Origin: CAYMJK01 sp043101635
Lineage (GTDB): Bacteria > Planctomycetota > Phycisphaerae > Phycisphaerales > UBA1924
Reading direction: 5' to 3'
Assembly (NCBI GenBank): GCA_043101635.1
Contig: JBICIE010000241.1
Coordinates: forward strand, 1-16,905
Length of the DNA stretch: 16,905 nucleotides
In this document: positions 6,777 through 13,857 of the stretch, piece by piece
Layout: each line of letters starts with the position of its first letter
Position numbering within the stretch: the stretch's first letter is position 1
Position numbers and translations under genes: made by a program
Notes under the pieces: generated by a model
Database searches by the model: none
The model's input: only the letters and a program-made list of their open reading frames with translations
What the model was told of the DNA's origin: nothing

Positions 6777-8174
6777 ATGTGGTTCGGCCGGATCCCGCTG
6801 CTGGCGCTCGGCGTGGCCGCCGCTGCCGCGGCCCAGTGCCCGTCGCAGCGGGTGTTCTCGCCGACGCCGTGGTACAACGGCAACTTCGGCTCCTCCGTCG
6901 CAGTCGAGGGCGACTTGGCGGTCATCGCCGACGTCTCCGACCACACGTTCTGCTCCATCTCCACGTGCAGCAGCGGCGCCGTGCACGTGTTCCGGCGCGA
7001 CGGCGACCGCTGGAACATCGAGGCGACGCTGTACTCCTCGGCCATCGCCGAGCGAGACGCCTTCGGCGCCAGCCTCGCGCTCGATGGAGCGCGTTTCGCG
7101 GCCGGCTCGCCCGGCGATGACTCGGCCGAGCCGGACGCCGGCGCGGTGTACATCTTCGAGCATGACGGCTCGGGCTGGGTCGAGACCGCTCAGGTCCTCC
7201 CGGCGGAACCGAGATGGAACAGTCACTTTGCGAGCGACGGACTCGCGTTGCAAGGCGACACGCTGGTGGTCGGCGAAGTGGATCACATCATCGGCGGGAT
7301 CAGCGCGGGCGCCGCGTACGTCTATCGCCTGAAGGATGGCGCCTGGAGCTTCCGGCAGAAGCTGACGGCCCCGGAGCCCCGCCTCGGCGCCCGCTTCGGT
7401 AACGCCATCGCGCTCGACGGGCAGTGGTTGATGATCGCTGCGCGCAATGACGACGAGATGGGTCATAACGCGGGCGCGGTGTACATCTACCGGTCGGCGA
7501 CGGGTGGCGATTTCGAACTGCAGCGCAAGCTTATAGCGCCCGGCGAACCGTGGAACCAGGTGTTCGGCGCCGATGTGGCGCTAGACGGGCAGCGCATGGC
7601 TGTCGGCGCCTCAAGCGCAGACGGCGCTCTAATAGCCCAAGGCGTGGTGCACATGTTTGAACTGGCCGCCTCCGAATGGCGCCACACCGCGACGTTGTTC
7701 CACGACGACCCGATCGCTGACGACGCCCTCGGCGCGAGCGTCGATCTCAGCGGGGACATCGTCGTCGCGGGCGCCACGCGATGGCGTTTCCCCGGACAGT
7801 CCATCGGCGCCGCGTACGCCTTCCGGCGGCGCGCCGATGGTTCATGGGGCCCGTCAGCGCACCTGCGCCCGGCGACGTTCGCCACCGCCTACGGCCGGTC
7901 CATCGCGACCGATGGCGCCACCGCCATCGTCGGCGCCCCCGACGAGTGGGTGGGAACGGCCCAGCAGGCGGGCACGGCCCACATCTTCGACCTCCGCTGC
8001 ATCCTCTGCGAGGCGGACCTCGATGGCGACGGCGAACTCACCTTCTTCGACTTCCTCGCCTTCGGCAACCTCTTCGCCGCCGGCGACCTGCGCGCCGACT
8101 TCACCGGCGACGGCGCCCTCGACCTCTTCGACTTCCTCGCCTTCCAGAATCAGTTCGCGGCAGGGTGCTCATAG
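6777..8174 (+). CDS. Secreted FG-GAP-like seven-bladed propeller with GC-type dockerin tail
   Basis: A 465-aa exported protein. ATG 6777 has GGAGG eight bases upstream and a signal peptide (residues 1-19, LLALGVAAAAAAQ); the in-frame GTG at 6762 would add five residues and lose the ribosome site. Seven repeats of the FG-GAP/integrin-alpha type are visible, each with an FGxxVALDGxxxxVGA-like strand (FGSSVAVEGDLAVIA, FGASLALDGARFAAG, FGNAIALDGQWLMIA, FGADVALDGQRMAVG, LGASVDLSGDIVVAG, YGRSIATDGATAIVG and one divergent) and a GAVYIF-like strand, matching a seven-bladed propeller. The last ~50 residues hold two calcium-loop motifs, DLDGDGELTFFD and DFTGDGALDLFD, then FAAGCS. This ending is the GC-type dockerin seen in Phycisphaerae proteins, thought to act in surface attachment or sorting. 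A close paralogue lies at 14557. It converges on recJ with only 24 bp between stops. Confidence 0.85.
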   Translation: MWFGRIPLLALGVAAAAAAQCPSQRVFSPTPWYNGNFGSSVAVEGDLAVIADVSDHTFCSISTCSSGAVHVFRRDGDRWNIEATLYSSAIAERDAFGASLALDGARFAAGSPGDDSAEPDAGAVYIFEHDGSGWVETAQVLPAEPRWNSHFASDGLALQGDTLVVGEVDHIIGGISAGAAYVYRLKDGAWSFRQKLTAPEPRLGARFGNAIALDGQWLMIAARNDDEMGHNAGAVYIYRSATGGDFELQRKLIAPGEPWNQVFGADVALDGQRMAVGASSADGALIAQGVVHMFELAASEWRHTATLFHDDPIADDALGASVDLSGDIVVAGATRWRFPGQSIGAAYAFRRRADGSWGPSAHLRPATFATAYGRSIATDGATAIVGAPDEWVGTAQQAGTAHIFDLRCILCEADLDGDGELTFFDFLAFGNLFAAGDLRADFTGDGALDLFDFLAFQNQFAAGCS

Positions 8175-8198
8175 CCGCTTCCCCCTCTCTGCCGAGTG

Positions 8199-9968
8199 TC
8201 AGGCGATCACCCGCAGGTCCACCAGCGTCGGCTCGACCCGCTCGGTCCCGTTCCAGCTCGACAGCTTCGGCGAGACCACCAGTTCCACGCCCGTCCCGCG
8301 CGACATCTCCGGCGCCTGCGCTGCCCACTTCCAGCCGACGCAGCGCATCTGCCGTGCGCCATCGGTGATCCGCAGCGACAGGTGATCGCCCGTTCGTCCG
8401 AACCGCTCCGGCGCCGCCGCCAGGCGCAGCCCCGTCAGCCGGATGCGAGCTGATGGATTGCCGCGACCGAACGGCGCCAGCGACGCAAGCTGCCTGGCCG
8501 CCGCCACGCTCAACTCCCCCAGCAGCGCATCGGTATCCACGCGGCAGGCCGGCGTCAGATCCTCCGCCGTCAGGCGCGACCCGGCGACCTCCATGAACCG
8601 GTCCGAGAACTCCCCCAGCCGCTCCGGCGCCACCCGCACCCCCGCGGCCATGTCGTGCCCGCCGAACCCCGCCAGCGTGTCGGCCACCTCCGACAGCGCC
8701 GCGTGCAGGTTGAACCCGTCGATCGACCGCCCCGACCCCGCGCACACATCCTCCCGCGCCTGCATCAGGATCGTCGGCCGCCCATACCGGTCCACCAGCC
8801 GGCTGGCCGCGATCCCGACCACCCCCGGCGCCCACTCCGGGTGGGCCAGCACGATCGCGCGCTGCTCGGGCCCGGTCATGCCCGCCGCCTCCGCCATCGC
8901 GCACGCCTGCTCGACCATGCGCCGTTCGGTCGCCTGCCGGCGCGAGTTCAGCCGGTTCAGATCGCCGGCGATCTGCGCCGCCCGCGCTTCATCGGCGGTC
9001 GTGAACATCTCCACGGCGTCCGCCGCGTGGCTCATCCGCCCGCACGCGTTCAGGCGCGGCGCCAGCAGAAAGCCCGCCCGCTCCGAGTCGATCTCCTCGC
9101 CATCCAGATTGCTCGCCCGCACCAGCGCCCGCAGTCCGATCAGCGGCGACGTCTTGATCCGCGCCAGCCCGAACCGCGCCAGGATCCGGTTCTCGCCCAC
9201 CAGCGGCACGACATCCGCGATCGTCCCCAGCGCCGCCAGCGCGAGCAGGTTGATTAGTCGCGCGCGCAGATCATCCCGCACCCGATCGCTGCCGGATGCG
9301 ATCGTCGCGATCCGCCACGCCAGCTTGTACGCCACCCCCGCGCCGCACAACTCACCGAAGGGGTACGTCGAGTCCGGCCGGCGCGGGTGAACCACCGCCC
9401 ACGCCGGCGGCAGATCCTCCATCGCGCTCGGCGGGTTGTGATGGTCGGTGATGATGAGATCAACCCCAAGTGCGCGCGCAAGTTGAGCCTCCGCGACCGC
9501 CGTCACGCCGCAGTCCACCGACACGATCACCCTCGCCCCACCCTCGGCCAGCGAGCGGATCGCCGCGCCGTTCAGCCCGTAGCCCTCCTCGACCCGGTGC
9601 GGCACATACGTGCTCAACGGCGCCTCGGGGGCCACGGCCCGCAGCATGTGAAACAGGATCGCCGTCGCCGTGACGCCGTCGACGTCGTAGTCGCCGTAGA
9701 TCACGATCGACTCGCCGGCACGGGCCGCGTCATGCAGCCGCCCCGCCGCCCGGTCCAGGTCCGGGATCAGCGAGGGATCCGCCAGCCCCAGCAGGCTCGG
9801 GGCGAGAAATTCTTCCAGCGTTTTCGGATCAACAAGTCCGCGGGCGGCCAGCACCCGGGCCACCACCGGCTCGACCGCCAGCCCGGGCGGAACCTCCACC
9901 GGCTCGGGCAGTCGCCACCGGCGGCATACCCCGCGGACGCTGGCCTGTTTGCTGGCGAACTGGGTCAT
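8199..9968 (-). CDS. recJ: Single-stranded-DNA-specific exonuclease RecJ
   Basis: A 589-aa 5'-3' single-strand DNA exonuclease of the DHH phosphoesterase superfamily, acting in the cytoplasm in RecF-type recombination, mismatch repair and base-excision repair. The catalytic motifs are in order: DYDVDG (93-98), VDCG (about 151), ITDHH (about 173-177), CGAGVAYKL (about 208), GTIADVVPL (about 248), and LNACGRM (about 306), where Cys replaces the more usual Ala of LNAAGRL. The DHHA1 signature FGGHDMAAG is at about 435, and the C-terminal OB-like part contains FGRGNPSARIRL. Length is close to E. coli RecJ. The start at 9968 has a GGGAGGAG run directly before the ATG, tighter than usual. No better start is visible, although the frame is open further upstream. 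It is divergent from the adenosyltransferase gene across 108 bp. Confidence 0.96.
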   Translation of the reverse strand: MTQFASKQASVRGVCRRWRLPEPVEVPPGLAVEPVVARVLAARGLVDPKTLEEFLAPSLLGLADPSLIPDLDRAAGRLHDAARAGESIVIYGDYDVDGVTATAILFHMLRAVAPEAPLSTYVPHRVEEGYGLNGAAIRSLAEGGARVIVSVDCGVTAVAEAQLARALGVDLIITDHHNPPSAMEDLPPAWAVVHPRRPDSTYPFGELCGAGVAYKLAWRIATIASGSDRVRDDLRARLINLLALAALGTIADVVPLVGENRILARFGLARIKTSPLIGLRALVRASNLDGEEIDSERAGFLLAPRLNACGRMSHAADAVEMFTTADEARAAQIAGDLNRLNSRRQATERRMVEQACAMAEAAGMTGPEQRAIVLAHPEWAPGVVGIAASRLVDRYGRPTILMQAREDVCAGSGRSIDGFNLHAALSEVADTLAGFGGHDMAAGVRVAPERLGEFSDRFMEVAGSRLTAEDLTPACRVDTDALLGELSVAAARQLASLAPFGRGNPSARIRLTGLRLAAAPERFGRTGDHLSLRITDGARQMRCVGWKWAAQAPEMSRGTGVELVVSPKLSSWNGTERVEPTLVDLRVIA

Positions 9969-10004
9969 CTCCTCCCGTCCGTGGGAACCGGCGCCGCTGG
10001 GGGT

Positions 10005-10011
10005 TAGACTA
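10005..10011. promoter_or_regulatory. Symmetric -10-like heptamer between recJ and the adenosyltransferase operon
   Basis: TAGACTA on the + strand, TAGTCTA on the - strand. Read on +, transcription would start near 10017 (about 60 nt before ATG 10077). Read on -, near 9999 (about 31 nt before recJ). No -35 consensus was found on either side. The same heptamer lies in the other divergent region at 6662. Confidence 0.5.
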
Positions 10012-10041
10012 GCCGAAGTGGCGCAGCGCGGGGCCGTCTCG

Positions 10042-10067
10042 GGCGGTATCGCCTGTCGGAAAAGGCG
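10042..10067 (+). other. Alternative small hairpins in the adenosyltransferase leader
   Basis: GGCG (10042-10045) can pair with CGCC (10050-10053) around GTAT, or CGCCT (10050-10054) with AGGCG (10063-10067), which adjoins the ribosome site AGAAGG. The two are mutually exclusive. Stems are short, and the leader is too short for a cobalamin riboswitch. Confidence 0.25.
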
Positions 10068-10076
10068 AGAAGGCAA

Positions 10077-10685
10077 ATGGTCAGACTGACGAAGATCTAC
10101 ACCCGGACCGGCGACAGCGGACAGACCGGCCTCGGCTCCGGCGCCCGCGTCTCCAAGGCCAGCCTCCGCGTCGAGGCCTACGGCGCCGTCGACGAGGCCA
10201 ACGCCGCCATCGGCATGGCCGTGCTCGCCTGCGCCGCCGCGCCCGATGGCGCCCCGGCCCTCCCGCTGGCGGATCTGCTCCGCTCCACGCAGCACGACCT
10301 CTTCGACGCCGGCGCCGATCTGTGCTTCCCGGTGCAGCCGGGCGAGCCGGCCGACTCCCACCTGCGCATCACGACCGGCCAGACCGAGCGGCTCGAGCGC
10401 GTCATCGACGAGTACAACGCCGATCTGCCGGCGCTCACCAGCTTCACGCTCCCGGGAGGGACCGAAGCGGGCGCCCGTCTGCACGTCGCCCGCACGACCG
10501 TCCGCCGAGCCGAGCGCCTGTGCGTGGCCCTGCTGGAGGCAGAGCCGGAGGCGACCAGCCCCGAAGTCATCCGCTATCTCAACAGGCTCAGCGACCTGCT
10601 GTTCGTGTTGTCGCGCGTCGCCAACGACAAGGGCGCGGCGGATGTCCTCTGGAAGCCGGGGGCGTCGCGGGAGCCGCCGCCGTGA
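10077..10685 (+). CDS. PduO-type ATP:cob(I)alamin adenosyltransferase
   Basis: A 202-aa enzyme that transfers the adenosyl group of ATP to cob(I)alamin to make coenzyme B12, as a cytoplasmic trimer. Family signatures are complete: KIYTRTGDSGQTGL near residues 6-19 (ATP-binding loop), RVEAYGAVDEANAAIG at 31-46, LPGG at 125-128, ARTTVRRAER at 138-147 with the conserved Arg-Arg-x-Glu, and YLNRLSDLLFVLSRVAN at 167-183. Length is typical. ATG 10077 is preceded by AGAAGG. It is divergent from recJ, and its stop codon overlaps the start of the downstream phosphatase (GTGA), so the two are probably translationally coupled. This implies that the organism uses adenosylcobalamin. Salvage by PduO and de novo synthesis cannot be distinguished, and no B12-dependent enzyme is in the window. 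Confidence 0.95.
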   Translation: MVRLTKIYTRTGDSGQTGLGSGARVSKASLRVEAYGAVDEANAAIGMAVLACAAAPDGAPALPLADLLRSTQHDLFDAGADLCFPVQPGEPADSHLRITTGQTERLERVIDEYNADLPALTSFTLPGGTEAGARLHVARTTVRRAERLCVALLEAEPEATSPEVIRYLNRLSDLLFVLSRVANDKGAADVLWKPGASREPPP

Positions 10686-12184
10686 CCAGCCAGTGGCACA
10701 GCGGCGCCTTCACCATGGAGTTCGGCCACGAGTTCGAGGTCGAGCGGGAGCGCTGGCTGCGTCGCCGGTTTCTGTGGTATGCAGGCGTCGTTGGCGCGCT
10801 CGGGCTGATCGGTTTGTTGGTTGGCCTGGCCGGCCTGCTCATGGGAAGCAGTGGATCGGCAGGGGTCGACATCAGGACGAGTTGGTCCGGCCGCGGCGCC
10901 GTCTGGGTGACCTTCGGCGCGAGTTTCCTCGGCACGGCGCTGTACGTCGCCGCGTTCATCTACGCCTGGCGGCACAAGCTGGCCCGCCCGACGCTGGTGC
11001 GCATCGTCCAGGGGTTGATCATCGCCAACGGAGCCCTGGCGCTGTGCGCCAGCGCCGCGGCAAGCGCGGCAGTACCGCCCGCCCAGGCCGGCGGCTCCGT
11101 CGGCCTGCAGTGGGCCCTCCAGATCTTCACGACGCACCTCTTCGCCTGTCTTTTCCTGCCCCTGACGCCGCGCGAATCGCTGCGTCCGCTCATTCCGCTG
11201 CTCGTGGTGTACGCCGTGATCGCCGTATTCTCCGGCGATTCCTGGATCGTCAAGCTCGTCACACTGCTGCTGCTTCCCTTGATCGGCGCCCCCGGCGCCC
11301 TCATCTGCTGGTACCGCCACGGCAAGTTCCGCGAGAAGTTCACCAACCGCATGCTCAAGAGCCGCTTCGGCGCCCTGCGCCAGGAACTCAGCAACGCCCG
11401 CATGATCCATGAGGCCCTCTTTCCACAGCCCGGCTGCTGCGGCAGCATCAGCTTCAGCTACATCTACGAGCCAATGCGAGAGATCGGTGGTGACTTCCTG
11501 TATGCCGCCTTCGGACGCCACGCAGAGGATGATGCGGCGCCGCTCAACCTCGTGGTGATCGATGTCACCGGCCACGGCATCGCCGCCGCCCTCACCGTCA
11601 ATCGTCTCCACGGCGAACTGGAACGAATCTACGCGGAGCGGCCCGACACCAGCCCCGGTGAGGCCCTCAGTCTTCTGAATCGCTATGTGCACCTGACCCT
11701 CGCCCAGCACTCGATCTACGCCACCGCCCTGTGCGTTCGCATCGATCCCGCCGCCGGCGTGCTGGAGTACGCCTCTGGTGGCCATCCCCCCGCCTTCCTG
11801 CGCGCTGTCGACGGAACCGTGCACGAGCTGGAATCGACCGCCCTCGTCCTCGGCGCAGCCCCGACCGAAGCGTTCGAAACCGATACCTCCCGTCGCCCGT
11901 TCGGGCCGGGTGACTCGCTCATCGCCTACACCGACGGCGTCATCGAGGCTCCGGGCCGCGACGGGTCCATGCTGCGCATCGATGGCGTGCGTCGGCTCGT
12001 CGCCGCGGCCGGCGCAACCCAGGGCGGCTGGTCCCAGCACATCCACGAGGCGGTCCGAAGCCACCGCCACGGGCCGGCACCGGACGACACCCTCATCATC
12101 GAGATCGCCTGCGGCCTGCCGACTGCGCGACCTAGGCCGGCGCCTCCTCCGCGCACCAAAACCGCCGCCGCCGTCAGCTCTTGA
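10682..12184 (+). CDS. Membrane-bound SpoIIE/RsbU-type PP2C serine phosphatase
   Basis: A 500-aa protein with about six hydrophobic segments (roughly 30-54, 73-97, 107-130, 145-162, 170-184, 190-210), a short charged helical linker (212-250) and a C-terminal PPM/SpoIIE phosphatase domain (about 255-485). Metal-binding and core motifs are present: EIGGDF (267-272), VIDVTGHG (292-299), YASGGHPP (363-370), YTDG (416-419) and PDDTLIIEI (about 467-475). Family members dephosphorylate anti-anti-sigma factors in partner-switching pathways; the membrane part probably senses a signal. GTG 10682 is preferred: it overlaps the upstream stop and has GGGAG before it. ATG 10715, eleven codons in, is the alternative. 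No anti-sigma or STAS gene is nearby, so the partner is unknown. A Pro/Ala-rich tail ends the protein, and its 3' end overlaps the opposing MazG-type gene by 11 bp. Confidence 0.9.
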   Translation: MTSQWHSGAFTMEFGHEFEVERERWLRRRFLWYAGVVGALGLIGLLVGLAGLLMGSSGSAGVDIRTSWSGRGAVWVTFGASFLGTALYVAAFIYAWRHKLARPTLVRIVQGLIIANGALALCASAAASAAVPPAQAGGSVGLQWALQIFTTHLFACLFLPLTPRESLRPLIPLLVVYAVIAVFSGDSWIVKLVTLLLLPLIGAPGALICWYRHGKFREKFTNRMLKSRFGALRQELSNARMIHEALFPQPGCCGSISFSYIYEPMREIGGDFLYAAFGRHAEDDAAPLNLVVIDVTGHGIAAALTVNRLHGELERIYAERPDTSPGEALSLLNRYVHLTLAQHSIYATALCVRIDPAAGVLEYASGGHPPAFLRAVDGTVHELESTALVLGAAPTEAFETDTSRRPFGPGDSLIAYTDGVIEAPGRDGSMLRIDGVRRLVAAAGATQGGWSQHIHEAVRSHRHGPAPDDTLIIEIACGLPTARPRPAPPPRTKTAAAVSS

Positions 12185-12479
12185 CGCCCTTGACCCGGTC
12201 CGGGTCGGTGTACTTCGCCAGCGCTGCCGCAAGATCCACATCCGCGATGTTCGCCAGCGTCGCCAGCCACGCGACCACATCGGCGAACTCCTCGGCGAGG
12301 TTGGCCCGGTCGGCCTCTGTCGCCTCCGGCCGGGCGCAGGTGTGCAGGGCCGTCGCCAGTTCGCCCACCTCCTCGATCAGCCACATGAACGTCCCCGGCA
12401 CGCCCCGGGCTGCGTCCGTGGCGTAGTACCGCTCGCGGATCAGGTCCTGAAACGCCCGTACGGTCAGTGATTCGGCCAT
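12174..12479 (-). CDS. MazG-type nucleotide pyrophosphohydrolase (101 aa)
   Basis: A small single-domain MazG-family protein, expected to hydrolyse a nucleoside triphosphate to the monophosphate and pyrophosphate, for pool sanitation. The magnesium-binding signature is intact: EEVGE at 36-40 and EEFAD at 63-67, i.e. ExxE followed by ExxD with the usual spacing, plus WLATLANIADVDL in the last helix. Substrate cannot be told. The start is set at ATG 12479; the frame continues to TTG 12512, but the region before 12479 looks like promoter. There is no Shine-Dalgarno, and a TATCTT -10-like hexamer (12490-12485) ends five bases before the ATG, suggesting a leaderless mRNA. It is divergent from the COG3014-like lipoprotein (58 bp apart) and converges on the phosphatase. 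Confidence 0.85.
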   Translation of the reverse strand: MAESLTVRAFQDLIRERYYATDAARGVPGTFMWLIEEVGELATALHTCARPEATEADRANLAEEFADVVAWLATLANIADVDLAAALAKYTDPDRVKGVKS

Positions 12480-12484
12480 GGGGC

Positions 12485-12512
12485 AAGATAGGCGGCGGAA
12501 CCGGGCGGCCAA
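12485..12512 (-). promoter_or_regulatory. Promoter of the MazG-type gene, predicted leaderless
   Basis: On the - strand, TTGGCC (12512-12507), 16-bp spacer, TATCTT (12490-12485). The expected start falls at about 12478-12479, the A of the ATG. Consistent with the absence of a ribosome-binding site. Confidence 0.45.
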
Positions 12513-12522
12513 GAAGTTAGGA

Positions 12523-12528
12523 TATACT
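12523..12528 (+). promoter_or_regulatory. -10 box of the COG3014-like/LpoB-like operon, predicted leaderless
   Basis: TATACT, five of six to consensus, ends nine bases before ATG 12538, so transcription would begin two to four bases before the start codon. No Shine-Dalgarno is seen and no good -35 is visible. Confidence 0.5.
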
Positions 12529-12537
12529 TACATCGCA

Positions 12538-13854
12538 ATGCGTCTCGCTGCTCCACTCCGGGTCCTCTCGCTGCTCGGCCTCGCCGCGCTGCTGGCCGGC
12601 TGCGCGCTCGACCGCAACCAGGAGACCCTGGCCCGCTACCACGCCGAGGGCCGCTACGACGCGGCAGCCAAACTCCTGGACGATCCGGATGTCCAGGAGA
12701 ACTACGGCGTCCGCAGCCGCACGCTCTGGCTGCTGGAGCGCGGGGCCGTTGCGCTGGCCAATGGCGACCGCGACAAGACCGTCGAGGTCCTCAACACCGC
12801 CGAGGTGCGCATCGCCCGCCAGCGCCGCACCGCCCTGGACAACATCGGCCAGTGGACCATCAACGACCGCACCGCGCCCTACCAGGCGGCGCCGCACGAG
12901 GACATGTACGTCAACGTGATCAAGATGCTGGCGCATCTGGAGGCCGGCGTCATCTACAACGGCGCCTCCGTCGAGGCCCGGCGCTACATCGACAAGACCC
13001 AGTACCTGCGCCAGTGGAGCGACGCGATGTTCAAGGCCACCGGCGACAGCGTCCCGGGCGGCGAGGACAAGCGCGCGCAATTGCGGTCAGACGCTCCCGC
13101 CGAGTTCATCGAGTCGCCGCTGGGAACGTTCCTCGCGGCGGTGACCTTCATGCGCGAGGGCAAGGCCGAGTTCCAGCGCGTCGCAGCGCTGCGACTCGAT
13201 GAGACGATCCAGCGCCAGGGCTCGCTGATCGGCGCGGTCAAGCCCGAGTCGTTCGAGGGGCTGGCCGAGCGGCAGCCCGCGCCGGGCCAGTTGCTCGTCG
13301 TCGCCCTCTCCGGGCGCGCCCCCACCAAGCACGCGGAGCGCATCCCGCCGCTGCTGTTCGGCGATGTGCCCATCTACTTCGAGATCCCCGTGCTCTCCGG
13401 CTACAGCGCGCAGGTCGGCGCTGCCGACCTCGAGTTCGACACCGGCGAGAGGGTCAGCCTCGACCTGATCGAACTCACCGGGCGGGTGGCCGAGGAGAAC
13501 TACAAACGCATGCTTCCGGCCATATACACCCGGGCCTTCCTGCGCGCCGCCGCCAAGAGCGCAGCCGCCACGGTCGCCACCCGGGCGGTGACCGACTCCA
13601 ACGACGACCTGCGCTGGCTTATGCGCCTCGCCGGCCTCGGCATGATCGTCGCCAGCGAGCGGGCCGACCTGCGCACCTGGATCATGCTGCCGGCCCGCGC
13701 CGATGGCGCCCTGCTCGAGATCCCCGCCGGCGCCTCCCGGGCCCGGATCGTCTACCGGGCCCCCGGCGGCGCCACGCTGCACACCACCGAATGGACCGAG
13801 GTCGCCCCCGAGGCGCGCGACCTGACAACGATTGTCACGCACTACTGGAGATAG
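12538..13854 (+). CDS. Putative outer-membrane lipoprotein resembling COG3014
   Basis: A 438-aa lipoprotein: signal peptide 1-21 with the strong lipobox LLAGC (Cys22). The region after the Cys (about 28-130) has TPR-like helical character (YHAEGRYDAAAKLL; LLERGAVALANGDRDKTVEVL), and the central part contains the VNVIKMLAHLEAGVIYNG and GTFLAAVTFMREGKAEF stretches. From about 235 on there are beta-rich segments and a conserved-looking C-terminus (LRTWIMLPARADGALLEIPAG). The overall layout recalls COG3014, an uncharacterised family I associate with lpoB loci; the match is from memory and moderate. ATG 12538 directly precedes the signal peptide; upstream in-frame GTG/ATG codons would add a non-signal N-terminus overlapping the promoter. 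The LpoB-like gene follows after three bases, so they form an operon. Function unknown, likely cell envelope. Confidence 0.75.
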   Translation: MRLAAPLRVLSLLGLAALLAGCALDRNQETLARYHAEGRYDAAAKLLDDPDVQENYGVRSRTLWLLERGAVALANGDRDKTVEVLNTAEVRIARQRRTALDNIGQWTINDRTAPYQAAPHEDMYVNVIKMLAHLEAGVIYNGASVEARRYIDKTQYLRQWSDAMFKATGDSVPGGEDKRAQLRSDAPAEFIESPLGTFLAAVTFMREGKAEFQRVAALRLDETIQRQGSLIGAVKPESFEGLAERQPAPGQLLVVALSGRAPTKHAERIPPLLFGDVPIYFEIPVLSGYSAQVGAADLEFDTGERVSLDLIELTGRVAEENYKRMLPAIYTRAFLRAAAKSAAATVATRAVTDSNDDLRWLMRLAGLGMIVASERADLRTWIMLPARADGALLEIPAGASRARIVYRAPGGATLHTTEWTEVAPEARDLTTIVTHYWR

Positions 13855-13857
13855 CCC

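Noticed and set aside
8158..8194. CGGCAG/CTGCCG inverted repeat at the propeller/recJ convergence as a terminator
   Set aside because: The loop would be 25 nt and there is no T-run. Chance pairing in GC-rich DNA is likely.
10012..10076. Cobalamin riboswitch before the adenosyltransferase gene
   Set aside because: The leader is about 60 nt and no B12-box-like sequence is seen; a cobalamin riboswitch needs roughly 200 nt.
10574..12280. 568-codon open frame on the - strand opposite the phosphatase
   Set aside because: It is a mirror of the GC-rich codon bias of the + strand phosphatase, whose motifs are unambiguous. The - strand product is low-complexity with no recognisable domain and no RBS.
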